DNA from: JBPBQZ01 sp050955105
GTDB lineage: Bacteria; Pseudomonadota; Gammaproteobacteria; Burkholderiales; Burkholderiaceae
Direction of reading: 5' to 3'
Length of the DNA stretch: 29,670 nucleotides
Assembly (NCBI GenBank): GCA_050955105.1
Contig: JBPBQZ010000022.1
Location: 1-29,670 of the forward strand
Shown here: piece by piece, positions 1-6,424 of the stretch
Layout: each line of letters starts with the position of its first letter
Position numbering within the stretch: the first letter of the stretch is position 1
Position numbers and translations under genes: made by a program
The notes under the pieces: model-generated
Databases searched by the model: none
Told to the model about the DNA's origin: nothing
What the model saw: the letters and a program-made list of their open reading frames with translations, nothing else

Positions 1-108
1 GTCACAAGCGCGCGAAAAAATCCAATCGAACCCGGTACCGTCGCCGGTGACGGTGCCGGTCACCGCCAGGTGCCGGATAGCTCCCAAAGTCACTACGAGG
101 AAAACTGA
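1..108 (+). CDS. C-terminal end of an unidentified protein, partial
   Basis: Frame 1 is open from the window edge to a TGA at 106-108, one base before the ATG of the next gene. The last 35 residues are polar (ending SHYEEN) and give no family. The close spacing to the following start is typical of co-transcribed genes. Frame 2 is also open across this stretch, so the choice of frame is uncertain. Confidence 0.35.
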   Translation, partial: VTSARKNPIEPGTVAGDGAGHRQVPDSSQSHYEEN

Positions 109-109
109 G

Positions 110-304
110 ATGAAGGAATACGTATTCGCAATCAGCTTGATGTTGATGCTCGGACTAGCCCTGGCGGGTCTAGCTCGTTCGACAGCGGTGATCTTTGAGC
201 GCCTGGATCTGTCGATCAGGCCGGTGCGCACCTTGAGCTTAGCAACAGCAATGCTGATCGCTTTAATTTACGCGCTGACCTGGTCAGTATCGCCACAAGC
301 CTGA
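110..304 (+). CDS. Small two-helix membrane protein of the element
   Basis: A 64-residue protein of unknown function. The ATG at 110 is chosen over the upstream in-frame ATG at 47 because GAGG at 97-100 is a suitable ribosome site, and because the protein then begins directly with a hydrophobic segment. Two probable membrane helices lie at about residues 3-20 and 44-60, joined by a short basic loop (RSTAVIFERLDLSIRP). It ends 24 bases before the primase-helicase gene and is probably co-transcribed with it. I do not recognise the family. Confidence 0.6.
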   Translation: MKEYVFAISLMLMLGLALAGLARSTAVIFERLDLSIRPVRTLSLATAMLIALIYALTWSVSPQA

Positions 305-328
305 GCCAGGCGATATTGCGGACGCACG

Positions 329-3010
329 ATGAATTCCTCACTTCACGCCGAAGTCACACGCCGTCTCTTGGCCGAGTTCGTCTTCCAGGAAAAAGGCACC
401 TGGTTGCAACAGGGCGTGTGCCCTGTTTGCGGCAAAAAAGAGCTGTTCGCGCATAAAGAAAACCCGTGGGTCATTCGATGCGGCCGCGCGAATCACTGTG
501 GCTGGGAAAGCCACGTGAAGGAGCTCTTCGCCGATCTGTTCGAGAACTGGTCCGATCGTTTCCCGGTCGCGGAAGCGCAGCCGCACGCTACCGCCGACGC
601 CTACATGCAGCTCGCGCGCGGCTTCGACGCCGGCCGGGTGCGTGGGTGGTACACCCAGGAGCATTACTACGACGCGCGTCTCGCCGCTGGCTCGGCCACC
701 GTGCGCTTTCCGATCGGCAACACCTACTGGGAGCGCTTGATCGATCGACCGGAGCGCTTCGGCAAGCAAAAGGCCCGCTTCAAGCCGGGCGCTAGCTATG
801 CTGGCCAATGGTGGAAGCCGCCCACGCTCAATCTATATGGCGTGGAGGAAGTGTGGCTCGTAGAAGGTATTTTCGATGCGATTGCGCTCGACCATCACGG
901 CATCCCTGCCGTGGCGCTCTTGTCGTGCAACAACTATCCCGAACAGGCGTTGGCCGATTTGCTGGCGGGTCTCAGGTCGACGGATGGTCTCGCTGACGGC
1001 AGTCGATCCCGCCCTCGCTTGGTCTGGGCGCTCGACGGCGACCGCGCCGGGCGCAACTACACCGCCAAATGGGTACACCGAGCGCGGGACGCCGGCTGGC
1101 AATGCGCCGCGGCGCAGATCCCGCAAACGTCCAAAGCCAAGCTCGACTGGAACGACGTCCACCAGCGCGAGCGACTCACCGCCGCCGACCTCGACAACTA
1201 TCGCCACCACGGCGCGCTCCTCATCGCCGAGACCGCCGCCGAAAAAGCCATGTTGCTTTATGAGAAATCGGCCAGCCGCGAATTCGCGTTTGACCACGAT
1301 CGACGCCTGTATTGGTTCAAGCTCGATATGGAACGTTTCGACCGGGCACGCGAAGCCGCTGAGCAACACGCGCACCTCACCGAGCAGCAGCGACGCGAAT
1401 CCGCGCTGAAGGAAGCGGGCAGCATCGTGCCGATTGCGAACTGCGTGCCGACGGCGCTGTACTACCAAGCGAACGTCCAGACCGACGAATCCTGGTACTA
1501 CTTCCGCGTCGATTTTCCGCACGGCGGCCGGCCGATCAAGAGCACCTTCACCGGTGGCCAGGTCGCATCGGCGAGCGAGTTCAAGAAGCGCCTGCTGGCC
1601 GTCGCGCCGGGTGCGTTCTATACCGGCAATGGTCAGCAGCTAGACCGGTTTCTGGAGCGGCAAATGCGCACGATTAAATCGGTACAGACGGTGGATTTCG
1701 CGGGATACAGCCGCGAGCACGGCTGCTATGTCTTTAACGAGATAGCCGTGATGGATGGCCAGATTCACGACTTGAACGAAGAAGATTTCTTCGACCTCGG
1801 CAAACTGAGCATCAAGACGCTGAATCAATCGGTCGCACTATCGATCAACCGCGATCTCAAGCAATGCACCTACGCGTGGCTCGACCTGGTGTGGCAATGC
1901 TTCGGCGCCAAAGGACTTATCGCATTGGCCTTCTGGTTCGGCTCACTGTTCGCCGAGCAGATCCGCGCGGAGCACAAGAGCTTTCCATTTATCGAAATCG
2001 TTGGCGAGCCCGGTTCCGGCAAATCGACGCTGATCGAATTCATGTGGAAGCTGTTGGGCCGGCGCGACTACGAAGGCTTCGATCCGTCGAAGTCATCGCT
2101 GGCCGCCCGCGCCCGCAACTTCGCGCAGGTGTCGGGCATGCCCGTCGTGCTGATCGAAGCGGATCGCGGCGAGGACACGGCCAAGGCCCGCTCATTCGAT
2201 TGGGACGAGCTCAAGACCGCCTATAACGGTCGCAGCGTGCGCGCCACCGGCGTGAAGAACGGTGGCAATGAAACGCGCGAGCCACCGTTCCGCGGCGCCG
2301 TCGTTATTAGTCAGAACGCACCGGTGGCCGCCAGCGAAGCGGTGTTGCAGCGGCTGGTGCATCTGCACTTTGACCGCGCCACGCAAACACCGCGGACCAA
2401 GGCGATGGCCGAGCAGTTGGAGCGCATGCCGCTTGATGCCGTCAGCGGCTTTATCCTGGCGAGCGTCACGCGAGAGCAGAAGGTCGTAGAGACGATTGTG
2501 GAGCGCACCCCCGGCTATGAGACCGAGCTGCAAGCGCATCCCGAGATTCACAACATGCGTATCGCGAAAAACCATGCGCAACTGCTGGCGTTGGTCGACG
2601 CGCTGGCGCTGGTCGTGCCGCTGACCGCCGAACATCGCGAGATGGCACATCACGAACTGATCAACATGGCCGTCGCGCGCCAACAGGCCATCAACGCCGA
2701 TCACCCGGTTGTTCAGGAATTCTGGGACATGTTCGATTATCTGGATGGCGACGGCCTGGAGCCGCGGCTCAATCACGCTATGGGCGACAAGTTGATCGCG
2801 GTGAACCTGAACCACTTCGCCACCGTGGCCGCCGATCGGCGTCAGCAATTCCCGCCACTGACTGACTTGAAACGGCACCTACGCAGCAGCAAAGTAAGGA
2901 AGTTTATGGATGTGAAGCCGGTGCGCTCGGCGATCAGGGCACACGATCCGAATAATCGAAGCCTGCCGGAGGTGGTGAAATGTTGGGTGTTTCAGCGGGG
3001 TGCAGCCTGA
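329..3010 (+). CDS. Zinc-finger/TOPRIM/ATPase primase-helicase of the element
   Basis: An 893-residue replication protein expected to prime and unwind the element's DNA in the cytoplasm. A CHC2-like zinc finger spans about residues 28-60 (CPVCGKKELF, then CGRANHC). A TOPRIM-like domain covers about 173-280, with E179 in WLVEGIFDA and the acidic pair in ALDGDRAGR (D236, D238). The C-terminal half is a P-loop ATPase: Walker A GEPGSGKS at 559-566, Walker B-like PVVLIEAD at 605-612, and a sensor-like strand AVVISQN near 660. This order matches phage and plasmid primase-helicases such as the P4 alpha type, although the middle section (about 300-500) has no motif I can name. The start has only a weak GGA upstream. 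Exact family assignment is inferred. Confidence 0.8.
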   Translation: MNSSLHAEVTRRLLAEFVFQEKGTWLQQGVCPVCGKKELFAHKENPWVIRCGRANHCGWESHVKELFADLFENWSDRFPVAEAQPHATADAYMQLARGFDAGRVRGWYTQEHYYDARLAAGSATVRFPIGNTYWERLIDRPERFGKQKARFKPGASYAGQWWKPPTLNLYGVEEVWLVEGIFDAIALDHHGIPAVALLSCNNYPEQALADLLAGLRSTDGLADGSRSRPRLVWALDGDRAGRNYTAKWVHRARDAGWQCAAAQIPQTSKAKLDWNDVHQRERLTAADLDNYRHHGALLIAETAAEKAMLLYEKSASREFAFDHDRRLYWFKLDMERFDRAREAAEQHAHLTEQQRRESALKEAGSIVPIANCVPTALYYQANVQTDESWYYFRVDFPHGGRPIKSTFTGGQVASASEFKKRLLAVAPGAFYTGNGQQLDRFLERQMRTIKSVQTVDFAGYSREHGCYVFNEIAVMDGQIHDLNEEDFFDLGKLSIKTLNQSVALSINRDLKQCTYAWLDLVWQCFGAKGLIALAFWFGSLFAEQIRAEHKSFPFIEIVGEPGSGKSTLIEFMWKLLGRRDYEGFDPSKSSLAARARNFAQVSGMPVVLIEADRGEDTAKARSFDWDELKTAYNGRSVRATGVKNGGNETREPPFRGAVVISQNAPVAASEAVLQRLVHLHFDRATQTPRTKAMAEQLERMPLDAVSGFILASVTREQKVVETIVERTPGYETELQAHPEIHNMRIAKNHAQLLALVDALALVVPLTAEHREMAHHELINMAVARQQAINADHPVVQEFWDMFDYLDGDGLEPRLNHAMGDKLIAVNLNHFATVAADRRQQFPPLTDLKRHLRSSKVRKFMDVKPVRSAIRAHDPNNRSLPEVVKCWVFQRGAA

Positions 3011-3017
3011 CGCATTC

Positions 3018-3047
3018 ACCGGAGCGCTGGCGCGCGCGAGCGCCGGT
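3018..3047 (+). repeat. Hairpin after the primase-helicase gene
   Basis: ACCG-(GA)-GCGCT at 3018-3028 pairs with AGCGCCGGT at 3039-3047 around a GC-rich loop, a few bases after the stop codon. There is no T-run, so it may be a Rho-type or weak terminator, or only a chance GC hairpin. Confidence 0.3.
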
Positions 3048-3182
3048 AGTGCCCCACGTCCTATTGCGGTTGGCGGCACCCCCAGCGAGCGTTCCGATGC
3101 TTACAGATGTGGAACGCGAACGTTAAAGCACGAACAAACACCAGACTTATCGGCTTAGCATGGCGCCGAAGCAAGAGAATGA

Positions 3183-3479
3183 ATGGCGCTTAGAAGAACC
3201 ACTGCAATGAATGAAGCAACCGACATTGACGCGCTCGCCCGCAGGATCGCAGCAAAAATCACCCCGCATGCGCTTTGGGACCTAGCGGCCATCGCGTTGT
3301 ATCTCCATCGCTCCGAAAACTACACCCGACAACACCTGACCACCCTCCCCGGCTTCCCGCCGGCGATTCGCTTGCCGGTGGCGAAGAGCAAGGGCCTAGG
3401 CAAAGGAAAGGCCGAAGGCCGCCCGCTCTGGCGTTCGCGCGACATCATCGCCTGGGCCGAATCTCACGTTGACGCCTGA
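3183..3479 (+). CDS. AlpA-like DNA-binding regulator/excisionase
   Basis: A 98-residue protein with the layout of AlpA/MerR-like winged helix proteins. A helix-turn-helix lies at about residues 30-55 (ALYLHRSENYTRQHL), followed by a basic wing and the family-like ending GRPLWRSRDIIAWAES. Relatives switch on integrase or excision genes in satellites and islands, which fits a gene next to int. The start at 3183 follows AAGAGA; an in-frame ATG at 3207 following AGAAG is an equal alternative and would remove eight residues. Its 3' end overlaps the convergent integrase gene by 16 bases (3464-3479). Confidence 0.6.
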   Translation: MALRRTTAMNEATDIDALARRIAAKITPHALWDLAAIALYLHRSENYTRQHLTTLPGFPPAIRLPVAKSKGLGKGKAEGRPLWRSRDIIAWAESHVDA

Positions 3480-4501
3480 TGCAGCTTGTCGGCGAGATCA
3501 GCGGCATGCGGCGCGTAGTAAACCGACTGAAGGATGTTGACGTCGCGGTGGCCACTGATTTTCGCCAGCTCCATCACGTCGAAAATCTTGGCCAGCCGCG
3601 TAAGCGCCTCACGCCGCGCATCGTGGAAATGCAAGTCATCCAGTAGCAGCGCCTTCTTCGCCTTTCGAAACAGCGCATCGCGCGCCGCGGCGTCGACGCC
3701 GAACACCCGCCCCTCAAAGTCATCCTTCAACGGCTGCATCTGCGCAAGCAAGGTCAGCGCACGCGGCGACAGCGGCACGTCGCGCGCCACGTCCGTCTTC
3801 GTGCGCGGCAGATGGGCGTAGCGCTTCTCGGTGTTTATCGCGTCCCACGTCAGCGCCGTGATCTCCCCAGCCCGCATCGCCGTCTCGATCGCCATCACCA
3901 GCATCGCGCCAATGCGCGCGGATTTCGTGACCGGCGTTTCGTCGCTCCAATAGCCCAGGTACGCCAGCAGCGCCTCCAGCTCCTCATCCGAGATCCGACG
4001 CTTGCGCGGCTGCGGCTCAGTCGGCCGGCGCATGCCCGTGAACGGGCTTTCCTTGATCCATTTCCACTCATCGCGTGCGGTGGTGAAGACGTGCGAATAG
4101 AGGTTGATCTCACGCAGCACCGTCGCGTTGCCGACGGCCGGCTTTCCCGCTGAAAGATCGCCAGCAAGCCGCGCGTCGCGCCAACGGCCCATATGATTGC
4201 TGGTTATTTGGTCCAGCGGCATGGCGGCCAGTTCGGGGAAGTCACGGATGAACGCTGCGAGGCGGATCGCCTCCCAACGGAAAGTGCGTTTGGTACGAGA
4301 AACCCGCTTCTCATACTCGCGCATCGCATCGGCCAACGTGTACCGCGTGCCCGGCCGGAGCGTGCCGATATCGATTTCGTGCTCCCGTGCTCGCGCCCAG
4401 ATCACCGCGTCAACCTTGCTCGCGAAATTCTCGGCCAGGTAAATGCCCTTGCGGCGCACCTGCACTCGCCACACGTTCCCACGTTTTGTAATTGTCGCCA
4501 T
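3464..4501 (-). CDS. Tyrosine-type site-specific integrase
   Basis: A 345-residue recombinase that integrates and excises the element. The catalytic set is visible: R210 (AMRAGEITALTW), K235 (LPRTKTD), H293 and R296 (HFHDAR), H318 (ISGHRD) and the nucleophile Y328 or Y329 (SVYYAP). The N-terminus (ITKRGNVWRVQVRRKG) resembles the arm-binding or SAM-like region of phage integrases. The ATG at 4501 is chosen because the longer open frame back to 4693 runs into the tRNA gene and looks non-coding. The gene reads away from the tRNA-Leu 3' end, the usual layout for an integrase using that tRNA as attachment site. Confidence 0.92.
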   Translation of the reverse strand: MATITKRGNVWRVQVRRKGIYLAENFASKVDAVIWARAREHEIDIGTLRPGTRYTLADAMREYEKRVSRTKRTFRWEAIRLAAFIRDFPELAAMPLDQITSNHMGRWRDARLAGDLSAGKPAVGNATVLREINLYSHVFTTARDEWKWIKESPFTGMRRPTEPQPRKRRISDEELEALLAYLGYWSDETPVTKSARIGAMLVMAIETAMRAGEITALTWDAINTEKRYAHLPRTKTDVARDVPLSPRALTLLAQMQPLKDDFEGRVFGVDAAARDALFRKAKKALLLDDLHFHDARREALTRLAKIFDVMELAKISGHRDVNILQSVYYAPHAADLADKLHQAST

Positions 4502-4633
4502 GAAACCCTTGGTGCAAATTGCGGTGCAATTTTGGTGCAAACAAGGTGTTTCAGGCGTGGAAAAGGATGCGTTAGAGCGCAAAGCCAGCGCGGCCGCGAC
4601 GCGGCCAACTGGCTGATTCCGTTGGAAATAATC

Positions 4634-4650
4634 GCTTATCGTGGATAAGC
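4634..4650. repeat. Perfect 7-bp hairpin between tRNA and integrase
   Basis: GCTTATC at 4634-4640 and GATAAGC at 4644-4650 form a perfect stem with a three-base loop, 14 bases from the tRNA 3' end. It could help end tRNA transcription (a minus-strand TTTTT lies at 4652-4656) or be a recombinase arm site. The sequence does not decide. Confidence 0.35.
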
Positions 4651-4663
4651 CCAAAAAGGCCCA

Positions 4664-5003
4664 TGGTGCCGGGGACCGGAATCGAACCGGCAAGCCCGAA
4701 GGCGGCGGATTTTCTTCACACTGCGTCTTTAGACGCCGGCGGCCGTATGCCGCCGTTCGTGCGCTGGACTATGCCTTCACCGTGCGTGGCCGGCGATCTC
4801 AGCCACGCCATTAGGTGCCCCCCGTCTAGTCTCTACACCTTCCAAGGACTGTGTCGCGCGTGCGATGCGTCGTTGGCTTGGCTCGGCGTTGCCTCGGCGC
4901 AGGGCCAGGGGGTTCACCGAGTTTGAGGGGTTCTGCACCGCCCGTTTCCGGTGCGGGCACTCAAATTTAAGTCCGCTATGTTTACCAATTTCATCACCCC
5001 GGC
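4664..5003 (-). tRNA. tRNA-Leu(UAA), split by a group I intron
   Basis: Exon 1 is 4969-5003 (35 nt) and exon 2 is 4664-4713 (50 nt). Joined, they give an 85-nt tRNA. The acceptor stem is GCCGGGG/CCCCGGC and the D stem ATG/CAT. The anticodon stem is GCGGA/TCCGC with loop CTTAAAA (anticodon UAA). The long variable arm is GCC-TTCG-GGC, as in leucine tRNAs. The T stem is GCCGG/CCGGT around TTCGATT, and an encoded CCA follows. The break lies after the first anticodon base (CTT|AAAA), the same site as the classic cyanobacterial and plastid tRNA-Leu(UAA) introns. Every stem pairs after removal of the intron, so the gene looks functional. The integrase beside its 3' end indicates use as an attachment site. 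Confidence 0.95.
4714..4968 (-). ncRNA. Group I self-splicing intron (IC3-like, 255 nt)
   Basis: The intron follows exon U (GGACTT|AAATTTGAG) and ends in G before AAAATCC, as group I introns do. The internal guide GAG pairs with exon CTT and leaves the conserved U-G at the splice site. Helix P7 is formed by GACTA in GTAGAGACTAGACGG and TAGTC in GAAGGCATAGTCC. P2 carries a GAAA tetraloop (CCGGAAACGG). Near the 3' end are hairpins CGGCGGC-ATAC-(G)GCCGCCG and GCGTC-TAAA-GACGC. The core stretches GGCAACGCCGAGCCAAGC and GGTGTAGAGACTAGACGG look, from memory, almost the same as the Azoarcus tRNA-Ile ribozyme. It has no room for a homing endonuclease gene and probably splices unaided. Confidence 0.94.
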
Positions 5004-5015
5004 AAGGGCGTGCGG

Positions 5016-5021
5016 ATTCTA
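5016..5021 (-). promoter_or_regulatory. -10 box of the tRNA-Leu promoter
   Basis: TAGAAT on the minus strand lies 12 bases before the tRNA 5' end and is followed by a GC-rich stretch (CCGCACGCCC), typical of stable-RNA promoters. I see no clear -35 box at the right spacing. Confidence 0.5.
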
Positions 5022-5230
5022 TCATCGCAGTGCCTTGCGAGCCACGTCGAGGCACTCGCAAACTGCCGCCGTCAGGACACTCGACCTGCAAAATGCGCAG
5101 TTGTCTTACCGTGCATTACTGCCCATCCGCCTGTAAGCTATTGCGCATTAAGAACTGGCAGCTGCTTTTCCACTGCCCGATGCACGGTGCCTCGCGAGAC
5201 GTCAGGCGCCGCTATAACAAGAGGATAAGG

Positions 5231-5935
5231 ATGCAGCATTCACTCAAGCTGCAGGGCCTCGCCGCCCTGCTTGCGCTTTCGGCCGCCTCGTTCGTCGGCG
5301 CGCAAACCTCCTCGACTGCGCCAGCGTCGGGCAGCACGAACAATCTGCGGGGCACCATCCATAGCGTCGACGCGAATTCGCTGCAGATCGATACGATATC
5401 GACCGGCACGGTCACCGTCGCCATCCATGCGCCGTTTACGGTGTATAGCGCAAGCCCATCGGACCTGTCGCATGTGCACCCCAACAGTTTCGTTGGCGTG
5501 ACGTCCGTCAGGCAGCATGATGGTTCGGAATTGGCGAAGGAGATTCACATCTTCCCCGAGGCCTTGCGTGGCACCGGCGAAGGCAGTCACATCATGGACG
5601 CGGCGAATGGCGGTCCCAGTGGCAACCGCATGACGAATGGCAGTATCTCGGCCACGCAAAAGCCAAGTAACGGCCCGTCCGGCTCGCGCATGACCAATGG
5701 CACCGTGTCCAAGCAGGCGGGCGGCACTGCGTTGACTGTGGACTACGGCAGCGGATCGAAAGCCATTACGGTGCCACCCACGGTCACGGTGACCGAGATT
5801 GCAGCAACCAACATCACACTGAAGCCAGGCGATCGGGTTTTTGTGCTGGCAAATAAGAGCAGCGACGGCAAATTATGGGCTGACAAAGCGATGCTGGCTT
5901 CGCCGCCTCGCACTGCTCAATCGGCAAAGCAATAA
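5231..5935 (+). CDS. Exported DUF5666-like protein
   Basis: A 234-residue protein expected in the periplasm. The ATG at 5231 follows AGAGGAT and starts a clear signal peptide (MQHSLKLQGL then AALLALSAASFVGA), with probable cleavage near A24. Residues about 38-110 (LRGTIHSVDANSLQI, then SFVGVTSVRQHDGSELA) and 165-222 resemble two copies of the small beta-rich DUF5666 module, in which each repeat carries a short added-value strand and a VGV/DRVFV strand. Between them is a low-complexity linker with a duplicated GPSGxRMTNG motif. Function is unknown. It reads toward the minus-strand csbD gene, and a shared hairpin lies between them. The open frame extends upstream to 4865, but that part crosses the tRNA and is rejected. 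Confidence 0.7.
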   Translation: MQHSLKLQGLAALLALSAASFVGAQTSSTAPASGSTNNLRGTIHSVDANSLQIDTISTGTVTVAIHAPFTVYSASPSDLSHVHPNSFVGVTSVRQHDGSELAKEIHIFPEALRGTGEGSHIMDAANGGPSGNRMTNGSISATQKPSNGPSGSRMTNGTVSKQAGGTALTVDYGSGSKAITVPPTVTVTEIAATNITLKPGDRVFVLANKSSDGKLWADKAMLASPPRTAQSAKQ

Positions 5936-6009
5936 AAAAACCGGTGTGAGGTTGATTCGCCTGCAAGAACGTGCTGTTCCTGCTTTCGAATCAGATGCCT
6001 CGACACCGG
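5934..6009 (-). terminator. Terminator with a long stem after csbD
   Basis: A long imperfect stem spans 5941-6009. CCGGTGT/ACACCGG is followed by an AGG/CCT section, then TGATTCG (5953-5959) with CGAATCA (5987-5993), then GCAAGAAC/GTTCCTGC around GTGCT. On the minus strand it is followed at once by TTTTTTT (5934-5940), as in a Rho-independent terminator for the csbD/brkB transcript. On the plus strand there is no T-run after it. Confidence 0.7.
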
Positions 6010-6096
6010 CTGAGGACCTGGCAATCGTACGGCGGCGACTGCTTGCGTCCATTCGTCCGAGCCTAGCGGCGATCGACGCCGCCGGCTACGAGACGC

Positions 6097-6309
6097 TTAT
6101 AGCGCGTCCGGATCGGTTTTGCGATCAGAGCGGTTTACCGCATCTTTCAGATTTTCTTTGGCATCGCCGACTTTCTGCTGGGCCTTGCCGGCACCCTGCT
6201 GCACGTCGCCTTTCAGTTCCTGGCTGCGATTGCCAGTAGCGCTGCCAACGGCTTCGTTGAATTTGCCTTTAACTTGCTCGCCCACACCCTTCACTTGATC
6301 TTTGTTCAT
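6097..6309 (-). CDS. CsbD-family stress protein
   Basis: A 70-residue, highly hydrophilic protein matching the CsbD family (MNKDQVKGVGEQVKGKFNEA, then GNRSQELKGDVQQGAGKAQQK). The family is small, helical and induced by general stress, and its molecular role is not settled. The ATG at 6309 follows AAAGGA at proper spacing; the longer frame upstream has no support. It lies downstream of brkB on the same strand with a structured 115-base gap, and ahead of a strong terminator, so the two may share a transcript. Confidence 0.9.
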   Translation of the reverse strand: MNKDQVKGVGEQVKGKFNEAVGSATGNRSQELKGDVQQGAGKAQQKVGDAKENLKDAVNRSDRKTDPDAL

Positions 6310-6336
6310 TGCAGCGTCCTTTTTCTGTCGCACCTG

Positions 6337-6409
6337 CGAAGCCCGGTGCGGGCCGCTCGCTGAAGCGAGTCGATAAGTAATGAGCAGGTATCGGGCCCGC
6401 CGGGCTTCG
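6337..6409. repeat. Inverted repeat between brkB-like gene and csbD
   Basis: CGAAGCCCGG at 6337-6346 is exactly repeated in inverse at 6400-6409, and the GCGGGCC beside it nearly matches GGGCCCG on the other arm. Inside sits a second hairpin, CTCGC-TGAA-GCGAG (6356-6369). There is no T-run. It could be a processing or stability element, or an attenuating structure upstream of csbD. Confidence 0.55.
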
Positions 6410-6424
6410 ATACGCAAGCGGGCC

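Larger units (their letters stand above)
1..4663. mobile_element. End of an integrated satellite/genomic island, partial
   Basis: This is the tRNA-proximal part of an integrative element. A tyrosine integrase gene starts about 160 bases from the 3' end of a tRNA-Leu gene and reads away from it. Behind it come an AlpA-like regulator, a primase-helicase and a small membrane protein. Integrase, AlpA and primase-helicase are the signature set of P4-like satellites and related islands. No capsid, tail or conjugation gene is visible. The second attachment site must lie left of the window, so size and type remain open. The exact right boundary within or beside the tRNA 3' exon is inferred from gene positions only. 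Confidence 0.7.

Noticed and set aside
833..1522. Minus-strand open frame of 229 codons
   Set aside because: It is antisense to the primase-helicase TOPRIM region and its translation lacks recognisable motifs.
4502..4693. Longer integrase with 64 more N-terminal residues
   Set aside because: The extension reads through the tRNA 3' end; family integrases begin at the ATG at 4501.
4664..5003. Broken tRNA-Leu pseudogene or tmRNA
   Set aside because: Removing 4714-4968 restores every stem and the CCA, the inserted part has group I core motifs, and no tmRNA tag frame is present.
4777..5091. Minus-strand open frame of 104 codons across the tRNA region
   Set aside because: It lies within the group I intron and tRNA exon 1 and has no protein-like features or ribosome site.
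5841..6239. Plus-strand open frame of 132 codons
   Set aside because: It overlaps the end of the DUF5666-like gene, the terminator stem and csbD, and has no ribosome site.
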